A stretch of 31,828 nucleotides of DNA from WHSM01 sp050701635 (GCA_050701635.1 JBOGDF010000014.1:1-31828); one strand, 5' to 3'. Shown: positions 1 to 9,966, numbered from the stretch's first letter. Program-made: numbers and translations. The notes: a model not told the origin generated them from the sequence alone.

Positions 1-1816
1 GCGCTGACGATGCCCGAGGTGACGGTGTTCGTGAGGAGCGTCCCGCCGCCGCGGCCGGGCGTGCCGGGACTGCCGATGGCGATGACCTCGGTGCCCAGCG
101 GGACGTCCGCCGTGGCGAGCCGCGCCGTGCGGTGCGGGCGGCAGCCTCCGCCTCAGCCCAGCCGGCGAGGGTACGCCAGGCCGCCGCCAGATCGTCCCGC
201 TCGATCGCGGGCGGCTGCAGGGTGGCCAGCCCGTCGCGGACCCGGTCGAAGTCGCGCCAGGCGTCGCGTACCGCCGCGATGGCCTGGTTCTCCGCACTGC
301 TCGCGGCCCGGTACGCCTGGCGGGCGCGGCGTACCGCCGAGGCGGTGTCGGTGAGCCTGGCCGTGAGCGCCTCGACCGCGGTGAGCTGCTCGGTGAGCGC
401 TCCGGGCTCGTCGTGGCCGGCCAGTACGCCGTCCAGCTCACCGAGCCGGGCGGTGACCCGCTCGTGGTGCGCCCGGGCGTGGGCCAGCGAGCCGGCCAGG
501 TCACGTGCCGCGGCGTCGGCCTTCGCGTGGTGCTGCCGGGCGGTGGACAGCGTGGTTTTCGCGTCGGCCACCGGGTGCGCGGGCGCGACCTCGGGCAGCG
601 CGTCCACGTGCTGCAGGCACACCGGGCAGGGCTCGCCGGCGACCAGGTGGGCGCGTACCCCCGAGGCGAGGTCTTCGGTCTGGGCCCGGGTCAATTCCGA
701 CTCGGCCCGGGCCACCGCGGCGGCGGTGTCGGTGACCGCCTGCTGTGCGGCGGCGTGCTCGGCTTCGGCGGCGGTGATCGCGTCGGCGAAGCCGGACTCC
801 TCGGCGGTCAGCCGCTCGCGTTCGGAGTGGGCGTCCAGGGCGCGCCGCAGCGTGGCCGGGTCGGGCAGCGCGGCCAGCTCGTCGCGTACCGCCGCCTCGG
901 CGTCCTCGGCCTCGGTGACCGCCGTGGCGGCGTCAGCGGCCCGGCGCTGGGCGGACTCCAGGGCAGCGGCGAGCCGGGTGGCACCGGCGGGCGGGCGCAC
1001 CGCGGAGAGCTGGGAAACCTCGGCGTCGAGCCGCTGCAGCGCCTGCCGCGCCTCACCCACCGCCTCGGTCGCAGATCTCAGCTCCGGGAGTACGCCGTCA
1101 ACCTGCTCCGCCAGTCGGCGGGCCGCGTCGCGGCGCTCGGTGGCGGCGGCCAGCGTGGCGTCGTCGATGCCGTCCAGGTCGCCGAGCAGCCCGTCGATCG
1201 CGGACACGCGCTGCTCGGCGTCGCGCTGCAGCGCGGTGGCGCGCTCGCGTACCCGCTCGTAGACGTGCAGCCCGAGCAGGTTGACCAGGATCTGCTGCCG
1301 CTGCGCCCCCTTGGCGTGCAGGAACTGCGCGAACTGGCCCTGCGGCAGCACCACGCAGGTGACGAACTGCTCGTACGGCAGCCCCACCGCCTCGACCACC
1401 GCCTGGTCCAGCTCGCCGGGGGTGCCGGCGAGCACCTCGCCGAGCGTGTCGCCTGGCGCCGTGACGTCGAAGTCGGCGGGCAGCCGTTCCAGGCCGGCGT
1501 GTGTGGTCTCCACCCGGGTGCCGGCGCGGCCGACCCGGCGTACCACCCGGGTGGCGGCGTACCGGCGGCCGGCGGACTCGAAGATCAGCCGGACCCGGGC
1601 CTCGTTCGCCGAGGGCGCGAGCGCGTTGGCGACCGAGCGGCGGTCCACCCAGCGGGGCACGGTGCCGTACAGCGCGAAGCAGATCGCGTCCAGCACCGTG
1701 GACTTGCCGGAGCCGGTGGGGCCGACCAGCGCGAAGAAGTCGGCGCCGGTGAAGTCGATCGTGGTCTCGTCGCGGAACACCGCGAAGCCGGCGAGATCCA
1801 GCCGCAGCGGCCGCAT
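1..1816 (-). CDS. sbcC: Exonuclease SbcC (Rad50-like ATPase), 3' end missing at window edge
   Basis: Large subunit of the SbcCD (Mre11-Rad50-type) nuclease, an SMC-like ATPase that tethers DNA ends and controls SbcD. About 605 residues are visible; the frame is open off the left edge, so the second half (rest of the coiled coil, Walker B, signature motif) is missing. Visible parts are a Walker A motif GPTGSGKST at residues 32-40, the Rad50/SbcC Q-loop region LPQGQFAQFL near residues 155-170, a long Ala/Glu/Arg-rich coiled coil from about residue 190, and a CPVC zinc hook at about residues 397-400 (complement of 617-628). The ATG overlaps the sbcD stop by one base (TAATG), which fixes the start and indicates translational coupling. 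Identity is very secure. Confidence 0.95.
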   Translation of the reverse strand, partial: MRPLRLDLAGFAVFRDETTIDFTGADFFALVGPTGSGKSTVLDAICFALYGTVPRWVDRRSVANALAPSANEARVRLIFESAGRRYAATRVVRRVGRAGTRVETTHAGLERLPADFDVTAPGDTLGEVLAGTPGELDQAVVEAVGLPYEQFVTCVVLPQGQFAQFLHAKGAQRQQILVNLLGLHVYERVRERATALQRDAEQRVSAIDGLLGDLDGIDDATLAAATERRDAARRLAEQVDGVLPELRSATEAVGEARQALQRLDAEVSQLSAVRPPAGATRLAAALESAQRRAADAATAVTEAEDAEAAVRDELAALPDPATLRRALDAHSERERLTAEESGFADAITAAEAEHAAAQQAVTDTAAAVARAESELTRAQTEDLASGVRAHLVAGEPCPVCLQHVDALPEVAPAHPVADAKTTLSTARQHHAKADAAARDLAGSLAHARAHHERVTARLGELDGVLAGHDEPGALTEQLTAVEALTARLTDTASAVRRARQAYRAASSAENQAIAAVRDAWRDFDRVRDGLATLQPPAIERDDLAAAWRTLAGWAEAEAAARTARRGSPRRTSRWAPRSSPSAVPARPAAAAGRSSRTPSPRASSA

Positions 1817-2955
1817 TACTCCTGCACCTCGGCGTACAGCTGGTCGAACAGATCCTGCGTGGCGGCGTCCTGGTGACCCGTCTCGGCCAGGTACGCCGCG
1901 AACAGCTCGCGCGGAGAGCGACCGGTGCGCTGCGCCTTCGGTGCCTGGTCGACCTCGGCGATCAGCTCGGGATCGATCCGCACCTCGAGCGCCCGCGGCA
2001 GCAGCTGCTGCACCTCTTCCCGCAGCCCGGCGCGCGGCTTCTCCCGTACGTACACCCGCAGCCACGCCTCGCCGGTCTCCAGCGCCGCGAGCTCGTCGAC
2101 GGTGCCCCGGACGGTCTTCAGCGGTCTCGCCGCGGACAGCGGGATCTCGCGTACCTTCGCCGGGGTGTCGGCGGTGACCTCCACCAGCAGTACGGCCGGC
2201 GCGTTCTCCTCCTCGCCGAAGTCGATCGCGATCGGGCTCCCCGAGTAGTGCACCGGGCACGGCGCGTTGACCGCCTGCCGGCGGTGCAGGTGCCCCAGCG
2301 CCACGTAATGGGTGTGCGCCGGGAACAGGGTCGCCGGGACGGCGTACGCCTGGATGCTGTGCGCCTCCCGCTCGCCGCCGCCCAGCGTCGCGCCCACCAC
2401 GGTCAGGTGCGCCGTGATCAGGTTGACCGCGTCGGAGTCGAACCGCTCGGTCAGTACGCCGAGCAGCCGCTTGAGATGGTCGGCGTAGGTCTGGTTGGCC
2501 TCCGCGCCGGTCAGGTCGAACATCTCGGTGGCGCGGATCGCGTACCGCTGGGAAAGGAACGGCAGCGCGACGCACCGCCAGGCTTCACCGCCGGCCGTGA
2601 CCCCGCTGATCAGGTGATCGTCGGCCTGCCGCACCGTGCCGCGCACTGTGATCTGCGCTGCGTCCGCCCAGGGTCGCAGGGCGTCCAGCGCCGCGCCGTT
2701 GTCGTGGTTGCCGGCGATCGCCACCACGTCCGCCCCGGTACGCCGCAGCGCCGACAGCGCGCGGGTCACGATCCGGGTCGCCTCCGGAGTCGGGGCGGCG
2801 GTCTCGTACAGGTCTCCGGCGACGATCACCAGGTCGGGCTGCTCGTCCCGGGCGACCTGCACGATCTCCGCCAGCACCGCGATCTGCTCTTCCGCCCGCG
2901 ACTGCCCCTTGAGCACCTTGCCGACATGCCAGTCCGAGGTGTGCAGAATCCTCAC
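1816..2955 (-). CDS. sbcD: Exonuclease subunit SbcD (Mre11-like metallophosphoesterase)
   Basis: Nuclease subunit of SbcCD, a two-metal phosphoesterase that acts on hairpins and blocked double-strand ends. The 379-residue length is normal for the family. Metal-binding motifs are in order: SDWH (residues 7-10, D8 and H10), GDLYE (D48), GNHDNG (N83, H84, D85), an ITAHL histidine segment and a GHLHRRQ motif near residue 205. The rest is the capping domain that contacts SbcC. The start is GTG, preceded by GGGAG about 8 bases upstream. The stop overlaps the sbcC start, so the two subunits are made from one message. The gene upstream on the same strand, 73 bases away, is an unrelated VOC protein. 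Confidence 0.96.
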   Translation of the reverse strand: MRILHTSDWHVGKVLKGQSRAEEQIAVLAEIVQVARDEQPDLVIVAGDLYETAAPTPEATRIVTRALSALRRTGADVVAIAGNHDNGAALDALRPWADAAQITVRGTVRQADDHLISGVTAGGEAWRCVALPFLSQRYAIRATEMFDLTGAEANQTYADHLKRLLGVLTERFDSDAVNLITAHLTVVGATLGGGEREAHSIQAYAVPATLFPAHTHYVALGHLHRRQAVNAPCPVHYSGSPIAIDFGEEENAPAVLLVEVTADTPAKVREIPLSAARPLKTVRGTVDELAALETGEAWLRVYVREKPRAGLREEVQQLLPRALEVRIDPELIAEVDQAPKAQRTGRSPRELFAAYLAETGHQDAATQDLFDQLYAEVQE

Positions 2956-3028
2956 GCGCCCACTCCCTAGGTCTTCCTCCGCACTGTAGAGCGAGACTGT
3001 GACAGGCTGGCGCAGCCACGCCCGGGCG

Positions 3029-3370
3029 CTAGTCGTGGGCGCGGGGATGGCGAGGCTGGTAGAGGCCGAGCTTGCCGCCGCTGGGCAGCGTGATGGCGGT
3101 GAGCAGCCCCCAGCCCTGGTCGCTGACCGGCTCGGTCGCCACGCCCTTCGCCGACAGCGCCGCGACCGTGGCCTCGACGTCGTCGCACATCAGGTAAAGC
3201 TCCTGGCTGGGCCGCTCCGCCGGGTGTACGGCGACCTCCGACGGCGGCAGCGCGAAGATCAGCCAACCCTCGCCGGCGTCCACCGAACCGAACCCCAGTA
3301 CGTCGCTCAGGAACGCCCGGTCGGCGTCCGCGTCGGTGCTGTAGATCAGGGCGTGCATCCCGTTGATCAT
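3029..3370 (-). CDS. VOC (glyoxalase/bleomycin-resistance fold) family protein
   Basis: A 113-residue protein with the pattern of one VOC module: an N-terminal strand (HALIYSTDADADRAFLSDVL), a GEGWLIFALP strand, a second half that begins ELYLMCDDVEATVAAL, and a C-terminal GGKLGLYQPRHP. Single-module proteins of this size usually act as dimers and bind a metal or a small molecule; the substrate cannot be read from the sequence. The chosen ATG has a strong GGAGG about 9 bases upstream, and longer versions beginning further up lack one. It lies on the same strand as the lipoprotein block above (48-base gap) and sbcD below (73 bases), with no evident functional link to DNA repair. Confidence 0.85.
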   Translation of the reverse strand: MINGMHALIYSTDADADRAFLSDVLGFGSVDAGEGWLIFALPPSEVAVHPAERPSQELYLMCDDVEATVAALSAKGVATEPVSDQGWGLLTAITLPSGGKLGLYQPRHPRAHD

Positions 3371-3417
3371 GGCTGCCCCCTCCGTGGTCGCCCCCGACAT
3401 CATCATGCCGGGCAGCC

Positions 3418-4011
3418 TCATTCTGCGGGGGCGGACGGCGAGGCGTTGCCCTCGTCGAGCTCGGTACGCGGGTCGTCGCGGCCGTACGGTCCGTCCGCCG
3501 GCCACGGGGGAGCCTGCCCGTCCTGGCAGACGAAGTCGGACTTGGGGCGTTGCCGCAGTACGCTGCCGGCGGCCTGGTACAGCTCGCAGGCGTGGAATTC
3601 GCCGGTTCCGCTCCAGCCGTACCGCTGCTCGGCGCGGTCGAACCAGGGACGGGCGGCGTCACGGTCGCCCCGGCACAGCTCGATCCCGGCCTGCCACAGC
3701 AGTACGTTGCGCGGGCTTATGAACCCGACCCAGGCCGGGCTGGAGTACGGCGGCTCCGGATCCCCGTCGAGGAAGGTCTGCACCTGGTCGCACTTGCCCT
3801 GGTAGAGGTCGTCGTACGCGATCGCCTCGTTCAGCGACACCGACCGGTCGCCCTTGGGCAGCGAGAAGTCGTACTCGTCTGCGTCGTCGGTGGGTTCGTC
3901 CGGGCTGGTCACCGGCGTGGTCTCGGGGTCGACCGGGCCTTCCACGGCGCCGCTGCCGCAGCCGGCGAGCAGCAGCACCGCGACCAGCAGCCAGCGCGCG
4001 GCCGGGGCCAT
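3418..4011 (-). CDS. Secreted lipoprotein, paralogue of the one at 4916-5512
   Basis: 197 residues with a type II signal peptide: a hydrophobic run WLLVAVLLLAGC with lipobox LAGC (Cys about residue 18), then an acidic Pro/Thr/Asp linker. The mature part resembles a short helical-repeat (TPR-like) fold. It shares a clear block with the other lipoprotein of this operon: PRNVLLWQAGIELC here against PRNVLLFQAGIALC there, followed by a similar DxxDARxW[FY]xRA segment and a matching C-terminal VLxQRP...F.CQ.G.AP stretch. It is probably anchored on the outer face of the membrane beside the membrane protein encoded one base upstream. The ATG follows that gene's TGA directly (TGACATG), so translation is likely coupled. 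Molecular function is unknown. Confidence 0.8.
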   Translation of the reverse strand: MAPAARWLLVAVLLLAGCGSGAVEGPVDPETTPVTSPDEPTDDADEYDFSLPKGDRSVSLNEAIAYDDLYQGKCDQVQTFLDGDPEPPYSSPAWVGFISPRNVLLWQAGIELCRGDRDAARPWFDRAEQRYGWSGTGEFHACELYQAAGSVLRQRPKSDFVCQDGQAPPWPADGPYGRDDPRTELDEGNASPSAPAE

Positions 4012-4012
4012 G

Positions 4013-4909
4013 TCAGCCCGTCCCGACCGGGGTCAGCACCTCGCTCGGGCTGCCCCGTACGAACTCCAGCCGGATCTTCCCGTCGTCCGGGATCGCCAGC
4101 ACGACCCCGTCGGAGCGGGTCCAGCCCTCCGAGATCAGGAAGTACGTACTCCCGGTGTGGTCGAGCAGCAGCAGCCCCCGGTACCGGAACTTGTACGCCG
4201 AATCCGCCGCTGGCAGCGCCTCCTCGGTCACCTCGGGCGCGGTCAGGTGCAGCCGGTGCGGGCTGTAGACCACCACCTTGACGGCGCGCTCTTTCGTGAC
4301 GTCGTGCGCGTACTGCTGGGCCAGGTCGCGGCCGAGTATCTCCGCGTAGTTGGAGGCCGACCAGAACAGGCAGGTCCCGATCAGCACCGCCGCGAAGCCG
4401 CGGGCGAGCGCCTCGTGGCGCGGCGTGTCGGGGATCTCGTCGTCGGGGTCGAGCAGCGTCCGCTGCAGGTACGCCGCATACATCGTCAGCAGGATGCCGG
4501 CGGCGATCGCCAGCGGCCACGCGATGAACGCGGTCGCCTTCCACGGCTTCACGTACCCGGCCAGCCAGACCAACCCGGGCACGATCAGCCACCCGAAGGT
4601 GAACACCCACACGGCGCGGCGTACCAGCCGGTGGTCGGCGTTGGCGCGGCGGAACAGCAGCCGGTCCGCCCACAGCCAGACCAGCCCCGTGATCGCCACC
4701 GTGACCAGCAGCGCCAGCACCGGGCCGACGCTGCGCAGGATGTAGTCCTGGGTGGACATTCCGAGGATGCTCTCGTCGATGCCGAGTTGCTGCGCCTGGG
4801 TCTCGCTACGCCGCCAGCCGAAGTAGATCAGCAGCGCGGTGACCACGGTGATGTTGCCGACCACGGCGAGCAGCTGGCGTACCACCGTGCTCTGGTTGTC
4901 CTCCGCCAC
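4013..4909 (-). CDS. Polytopic membrane protein of unknown function
   Basis: 298 residues with about five predicted transmembrane segments, around residues 11-29, 60-80, 95-117, 127-147 and 168-188. A C-terminal soluble domain of roughly 100 residues follows; it contains a short beta-rich stretch (KFRYRGLLLLDHTGSTYFLI). The start is GTG with GGAGGAG about 9 bases upstream. It sits between two paralogous lipoprotein genes, six bases after the first and one base before the second, all in one direction, so the three products probably act together at the cell envelope. I recognise no family. The soluble tail resembles those of membrane proteins that end in a small beta domain, but this is not enough to assign a role. 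Confidence 0.75.
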   Translation of the reverse strand: MAEDNQSTVVRQLLAVVGNITVVTALLIYFGWRRSETQAQQLGIDESILGMSTQDYILRSVGPVLALLVTVAITGLVWLWADRLLFRRANADHRLVRRAVWVFTFGWLIVPGLVWLAGYVKPWKATAFIAWPLAIAAGILLTMYAAYLQRTLLDPDDEIPDTPRHEALARGFAAVLIGTCLFWSASNYAEILGRDLAQQYAHDVTKERAVKVVVYSPHRLHLTAPEVTEEALPAADSAYKFRYRGLLLLDHTGSTYFLISEGWTRSDGVVLAIPDDGKIRLEFVRGSPSEVLTPVGTG

Positions 4910-4915
4910 CGCCGC

Positions 4916-5512
4916 TCACTCCTCCGCTTCATTTTCGGGGGTACGCGGATCGTCGATCCTGCTGAAGTCCTCGTTCGTGGTGAACTCCGGCGCGTCGCCG
5001 CCCTGGCACTCGAACTCCTCGGGCGGACGCTGTGCGAGCACACTCGACGTGATCTGGTACATCGGGCAGATGTTGGGCTTGTCGGTCTCGGCGAAGCCGA
5101 GGTTGCTGGCGCGCTCGTACCAGCCGCGGGCGTCATCGGTGTTGCCGTCACACAGCGCGATCCCGGCCTGGAAGAGCAGTACGTTGCGCGGGTTGTCGAA
5201 CCGCAGCCACAGCGCCGCCTCGGGATTGTCGGAGGGGCCGTCGAGCAGCTCCTGCGCGCGGGAGCATTCGCCGCGCTGGATCGACGGGTAGACCTCGGAC
5301 TCGCCGGCGTCGACACCGGTCTCGCCGACCGGCAACGTGAACCGGAAGTCCTCACCGCCGTCGCCGTCGTCCCCGCCGTCGCTGGTGGCGTTGTTGCCGT
5401 TGTCCGGGGGATCCCCGCCCGCGTCCGGAGGCTCCACGGCGCCGCTTCCGCAAGCGGTGAGCAGCCCGAGTAGCACGACGAGGGCGGAGCATCGCGATGC
5501 CCACGTCTTCAT
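4916..5512 (-). CDS. Secreted lipoprotein, first gene of a lipoprotein-membrane protein-lipoprotein operon
   Basis: 198 residues with a lipoprotein signal: a basic N-terminus, a hydrophobic run ALVVLLGLLTAC with lipobox LTAC (Cys about residue 21), then a Gly/Asp/Asn-rich linker (about residues 28-54). The mature domain carries the block PRNVLLFQAGIALCDG and a following DDARGWYERA helix, shared with the lipoprotein at 3418-4011. Four Cys residues in the mature part are at comparable places in both proteins and could form disulfides. It is the promoter-proximal gene of a three-gene operon, with 112 bases of leader before the next gene upstream. The function is unknown; the paralogy suggests duplication within the operon. 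Confidence 0.8.
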   Translation of the reverse strand: MKTWASRCSALVVLLGLLTACGSGAVEPPDAGGDPPDNGNNATSDGGDDGDGGEDFRFTLPVGETGVDAGESEVYPSIQRGECSRAQELLDGPSDNPEAALWLRFDNPRNVLLFQAGIALCDGNTDDARGWYERASNLGFAETDKPNICPMYQITSSVLAQRPPEEFECQGGDAPEFTTNEDFSRIDDPRTPENEAEE

Positions 5513-5559
5513 AAGCGAAATGTGGTCGCGCGGCTCCGAAACGTAAACAGAAACGCCGG

Positions 5560-5572
5560 AATCTGACAGATT
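5560..5572. promoter_or_regulatory. Short inverted repeat upstream of the lipoprotein operon
   Basis: AATCTG-A-CAGATT is a perfect 6+1+6 inverted repeat about 48 bases before the lipoprotein ATG, in a leader that is AT-richer than its surroundings. It could be an operator for the three-gene operon. No regulator can be assigned. Confidence 0.3.
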
Positions 5573-5624
5573 TCGCGTGGCGGCGGCTTTCGTCCTGCGT
5601 GGCTCGTCGTTTCGCGGGGGCGGG

Positions 5625-7415
<1,791 letters not shown>

Positions 7416-7483
7416 GACGGTGTGCCTCCCTGGGTGCGTACCACTGCATGGTGCCTCACCCCGCCGACACCCGTGCGGACCCG

Positions 7484-7509
7484 GTACGGCGTGCCGTACT
7501 CCATACAAT
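7484..7509 (+). promoter_or_regulatory. Operator palindrome and -10 box of the degraded toxin-antitoxin pair
   Basis: GTACGGC-GT-GCCGTAC (7484-7499) is a 7+2+7 inverted repeat directly before TACAAT (7504-7509), a good -10 hexamer. Transcription would start at about 7516-7517, on the ATG of the antitoxin-like gene, which suggests a leaderless message. A palindrome beside the -10 box is the usual position for autorepression by a TA complex. No convincing -35 hexamer is visible. Confidence 0.55.
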
Positions 7510-7516
7510 CCCGCGC

Positions 7517-7757
7517 ATGGCGTCGGCCCACACGCACAACGAATTGCACCGGTTGAGCGACCAGCTCACGCCTGCCCAGGCCGACGCGGTCCGCGCTGTC
7601 GCGTTGGAGCTGGTGAAGAAGGCGTCCCGGCAAGACGGTGACCGACCGTCGGAGGAGTCACATCGCAAGCTGTCGTACGCCGGGGTTGATGAACGCCGAG
7701 CGTGATCTCGCTGAGCGGTCCGAAGACATCATCCGCGCCGAGTTCGACCACCATTGA
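7517..7757 (+). pseudogene. VapB-like antitoxin gene broken by a one-base frameshift
   Basis: The first frame (7517-7705) gives 62 residues: a helical N-terminus with LHRLSDQLTPAQADAVRAVA, then ...RKLSYAG, after which it turns into VDERRA and stops. A one-base shift at about 7685-7689 restores MNAERDLAERSEDIIRAEF up to the stop at 7755-7757. The combined 79-residue product has the C-terminal signature of small actinobacterial antitoxins that pair with PIN-domain toxins ([LF]xFAG...DLAERSEEILR.EF, from memory of that family). The ATG appears leaderless. The downstream toxin frame is also degraded, so I call this a decayed pair; a sequencing error would be an alternative explanation for this gene alone. 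Confidence 0.6.
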
Positions 7758-7759
7758 GC

Positions 7760-7855
7760 GTGATCATCTGCAATACCCGTTCCAAGATACGGCTGCTGTC
7801 TGGCGTCGGAGTCAATGTCAACCGGGCCGGCAGATGTCTGGTCAGGCCCAAATAG
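7760..7855 (+). pseudogene. Remnant of a VapC-like PIN-domain toxin
   Basis: Two bases after the shifted antitoxin frame, a GTG opens a 31-residue frame starting VIICNTRSK and containing NRAGR. Intact PIN toxins of this kind start [MV]IICDTGPL and have an NRADR-like segment at about the same distance. Here the first catalytic Asp is replaced by Asn, the middle has diverged, and the frame ends at TAG 7853-7855. No continuation of a PIN domain is visible beyond it. The last 14 bases overlap the 3' end of the DUF429 gene on the other strand, so a rearrangement that brought in that gene may have removed the rest of the toxin. The similarity covers few residues, hence the moderate confidence. Confidence 0.45.
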
Positions 7856-8534
7856 CGCATTGCACACCGTCGCTGAACGTATCCGGCGGGCTCGGCAGCG
7901 ACCTCGCGTCGCCCGCGGCTACGCGGCGTGCGGACCATGCAGCGGCGGCTGCATCAAGAACATCGTCCACGCCTGCCAGCCTCCCGACATCGCCACCGAT
8001 GTTGCCGGCGAGCGTGATGCCTGAACGCGTCAGAAGTTGCACGCGGGTCTCGAAACCCGCCCACGTGGTCTTGCCGTGAAGCAGCGGCGTGCCCGCCATC
8101 GCGGCGAAGGAAACCTCGGGGTGCACCTCGACCACCCGGTGGGTAGCGGGACGAAGCCACGTATCCACCTCGAGGATCCTTTTCCGCAAGCTGAACGCCT
8201 GAATCGACACGCCCTTGCCTGTCGCCTGACGGTTGACGCGCACCGCGCTTGCGTGGTCCGCGCATTGAAGCGCGGACCGCACGGGTGTCATGAACACCGA
8301 GTTCCGGCGAGGACCGACGGCTAGGCGGGCCTGCACATCTGCGAGACGCTCGCTGGTGTCGGGAAGGCCGATCGGGATGTCGATCCCAACGACCGCGATC
8401 TCGCCAACCAATTCTGCGGCTGCTACCACCTTCATGATGGTCGTCCCGAAACAGGCCGAGATCGCTCCCCCATCCAGGACCACACCAACCCACCCGGTCT
8501 TACACGCGTCGATGCCAAGGACCCTGCCCGTCAT
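7842..8534 (-). CDS. DUF429 domain protein (predicted RNase H-like nuclease fold)
   Basis: 230 residues covering a full DUF429 domain. It starts GIDACKTGWVGVVLD (acidic residue of the first strand), then VVGIDIPIGLP (second conserved Asp region), an RNSVFMTPVRSAL segment, and VVEVHPEVSFAAM with the conserved HPE motif. The C-terminus (GVDDVLDAAAAAWSA) carries a further Asp pair expected near the active site. DUF429 proteins are predicted nuclease-like enzymes without a settled role. The ATG at 8534 is the natural first Met of the domain. The gene is divergent from the XRE regulator (209 bases between starts), and its 3' end runs 14 bases into the toxin remnant on the opposite strand. Confidence 0.85.
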   Translation of the reverse strand: MTGRVLGIDACKTGWVGVVLDGGAISACFGTTIMKVVAAAELVGEIAVVGIDIPIGLPDTSERLADVQARLAVGPRRNSVFMTPVRSALQCADHASAVRVNRQATGKGVSIQAFSLRKRILEVDTWLRPATHRVVEVHPEVSFAAMAGTPLLHGKTTWAGFETRVQLLTRSGITLAGNIGGDVGRLAGVDDVLDAAAAAWSARRVAAGDARSLPSPPDTFSDGVQCAIWA

Positions 8535-8743
8535 GGGAAGCGAGACTATCGGTGACCAGGACTGAGCGACCGCACAGCCAGCGCCATTATCAGGTGAGTC
8601 CGCACCGCAGGTTCCTCGCCGCGAAGATCGTCTTCCCAGCGTTTCGCGGCCTGCTCGGTTTCGGGCACGCTGCGACCATGGTCGACCCTCGCGGGTACGG
8701 CCGGTAGCGTCGTTGATGCAGCGGAGTCTCGGGAGGGTTGTCT

Positions 8744-9937
8744 ATGACGTCCGACTTCATCGGCGCTCGCGTTCGGCACTGGAGACTGAAGCGTGGACTC
8801 TCACAGAAGGTGCTCGGTGAGCTGGCCGGCGTCACCCAGGGCTACATCTCCCAGATCGAGTCAGGCCTGAAGGAAGTCGACAAGCGCTCCACATTGGTAC
8901 GTCTGGCGGAAGCGCTGCAGGTCTCCGGCGCGGACCTCACCGACCTGGCTGGGCCGGAGTTTCCCGAGCGGACTGCCGCCGATGCGACCATTCCGGCGAT
9001 CCGCGCGGCGCTGAACGTGGTCAGGCTCGGAGATTCCTATGAGTCGAGCCGGGCACTACCGCAACTCCGCGCCGACGTGGATCGGCTGTCGGAACTCCGG
9101 AAGCGCGGCCGATACGACGTGCTCGGTGGACTGCTGCCCGATCTCCTGTTGGACCTTCACGGCGTGGCGGGTACGCCCCACCGGGAAGCCGACCGGCGTG
9201 AGGCACTACGGCTGATGGTGCGGGCCGCGTACTGCACGACGTACACCTTGAAGTACCTCCACTACAGCGACCTGGCGATGATCGCGGCCGAGTTGTGTCA
9301 CGCAGCGGCGCAGCAGCTGGACGAGCCGGTGTGGCGCGGGCTGTCGGACTTCACCCGGATCCACTCGCTCCCGGTGGAGAACAAGACCATCACCCGTCGG
9401 CTTGCGGTGGAGGCTGCCGACCGGCTCACGCCGTACCTCGATGACAAGGATGCTCAGCAGGCGTACGGGATGCTCCAGCTATCGGCCGCGCTGACCTCGG
9501 CGGTGTGCGAGCGCGACGATGACGCGCGGTCACAGCTCGCGGAGGCAGCCGAGATGGCCGAGCGCACGGGTGAAGGCGACTTCGCGCAGATGCATTTCGG
9601 GCCGACCAATGTCGGTTTCTGGCGTGCGGCGATCGCTGTCGAGATGGGCGAGGGTGGGCGCATCAGAGAGATTGCGAAAGACATCCGCCCCGAGACCGTC
9701 GACTCCTCCACACGGCAGGCTGCCTTCTTCATCGACGTGGGTCGCGCGCTCGCGCAGACCCGAAAGCACGATCGTGAGGCGATCAACCACCTGCTCCGCG
9801 CTGAACGGCTGGCACCGCAGCGGGTCCGGCTAGATGCGTCGGTACGCGACACGGTCGGCGCCATGCTTCGGCGAGCCCAGGCAAGGGCCGGGGGCGAACA
9901 GCTTCAGTCGCTCGCTGCCCGTGTCGGGGTGGTGTGA
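8744..9937 (+). CDS. XRE-family helix-turn-helix regulator with a helical-repeat sensor domain
   Basis: 397 residues. An N-terminal Cro/cI-type HTH (about residues 6-62) has GLSQKVLGELAGVTQGYISQ, with the recognition helix around TQGYISQIESG. About 330 residues of alpha-helical, TPR-like sequence follow, with recurrent AxxxA/LAEAxxMAER patterns. Proteins of this build are common in Micromonosporaceae and Streptomyces as regulators with peptide or protein partners. The ATG at 8744 is supported by GGGAGG 7 bases upstream; a TTG two codons earlier is possible but worse placed. Two small genes follow on the same strand. No DNA target can be inferred with confidence, although an inverted repeat lies directly downstream (9952-9966). 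Confidence 0.88.
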   Translation: MTSDFIGARVRHWRLKRGLSQKVLGELAGVTQGYISQIESGLKEVDKRSTLVRLAEALQVSGADLTDLAGPEFPERTAADATIPAIRAALNVVRLGDSYESSRALPQLRADVDRLSELRKRGRYDVLGGLLPDLLLDLHGVAGTPHREADRREALRLMVRAAYCTTYTLKYLHYSDLAMIAAELCHAAAQQLDEPVWRGLSDFTRIHSLPVENKTITRRLAVEAADRLTPYLDDKDAQQAYGMLQLSAALTSAVCERDDDARSQLAEAAEMAERTGEGDFAQMHFGPTNVGFWRAAIAVEMGEGGRIREIAKDIRPETVDSSTRQAAFFIDVGRALAQTRKHDREAINHLLRAERLAPQRVRLDASVRDTVGAMLRRAQARAGGEQLQSLAARVGVV

Positions 9938-9941
9938 CCGC

Positions 9942-9966
9942 GTTACCCAGCATTACCGCAGGTAAT
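9942..9966. promoter_or_regulatory. Three related half-sites, including an ATTACC/GGTAAT inverted repeat
   Basis: GTTACC at 9942-9947 is followed by ATTACC (9952-9957), a three-base spacer and GGTAAT (9961-9966). The last two form a perfect inverted repeat. It lies between the XRE gene and the small genes behind it, where a promoter for those genes would be, so it may be an operator of the adjacent regulator. A weak hairpin in the message is the alternative. Confidence 0.3.

Noticed and set aside
413..1876. A 487-codon open frame on the plus strand
   Set aside because: It is antisense to sbcC, where Walker A, the Q-loop region and the zinc hook are all in one minus-strand frame.
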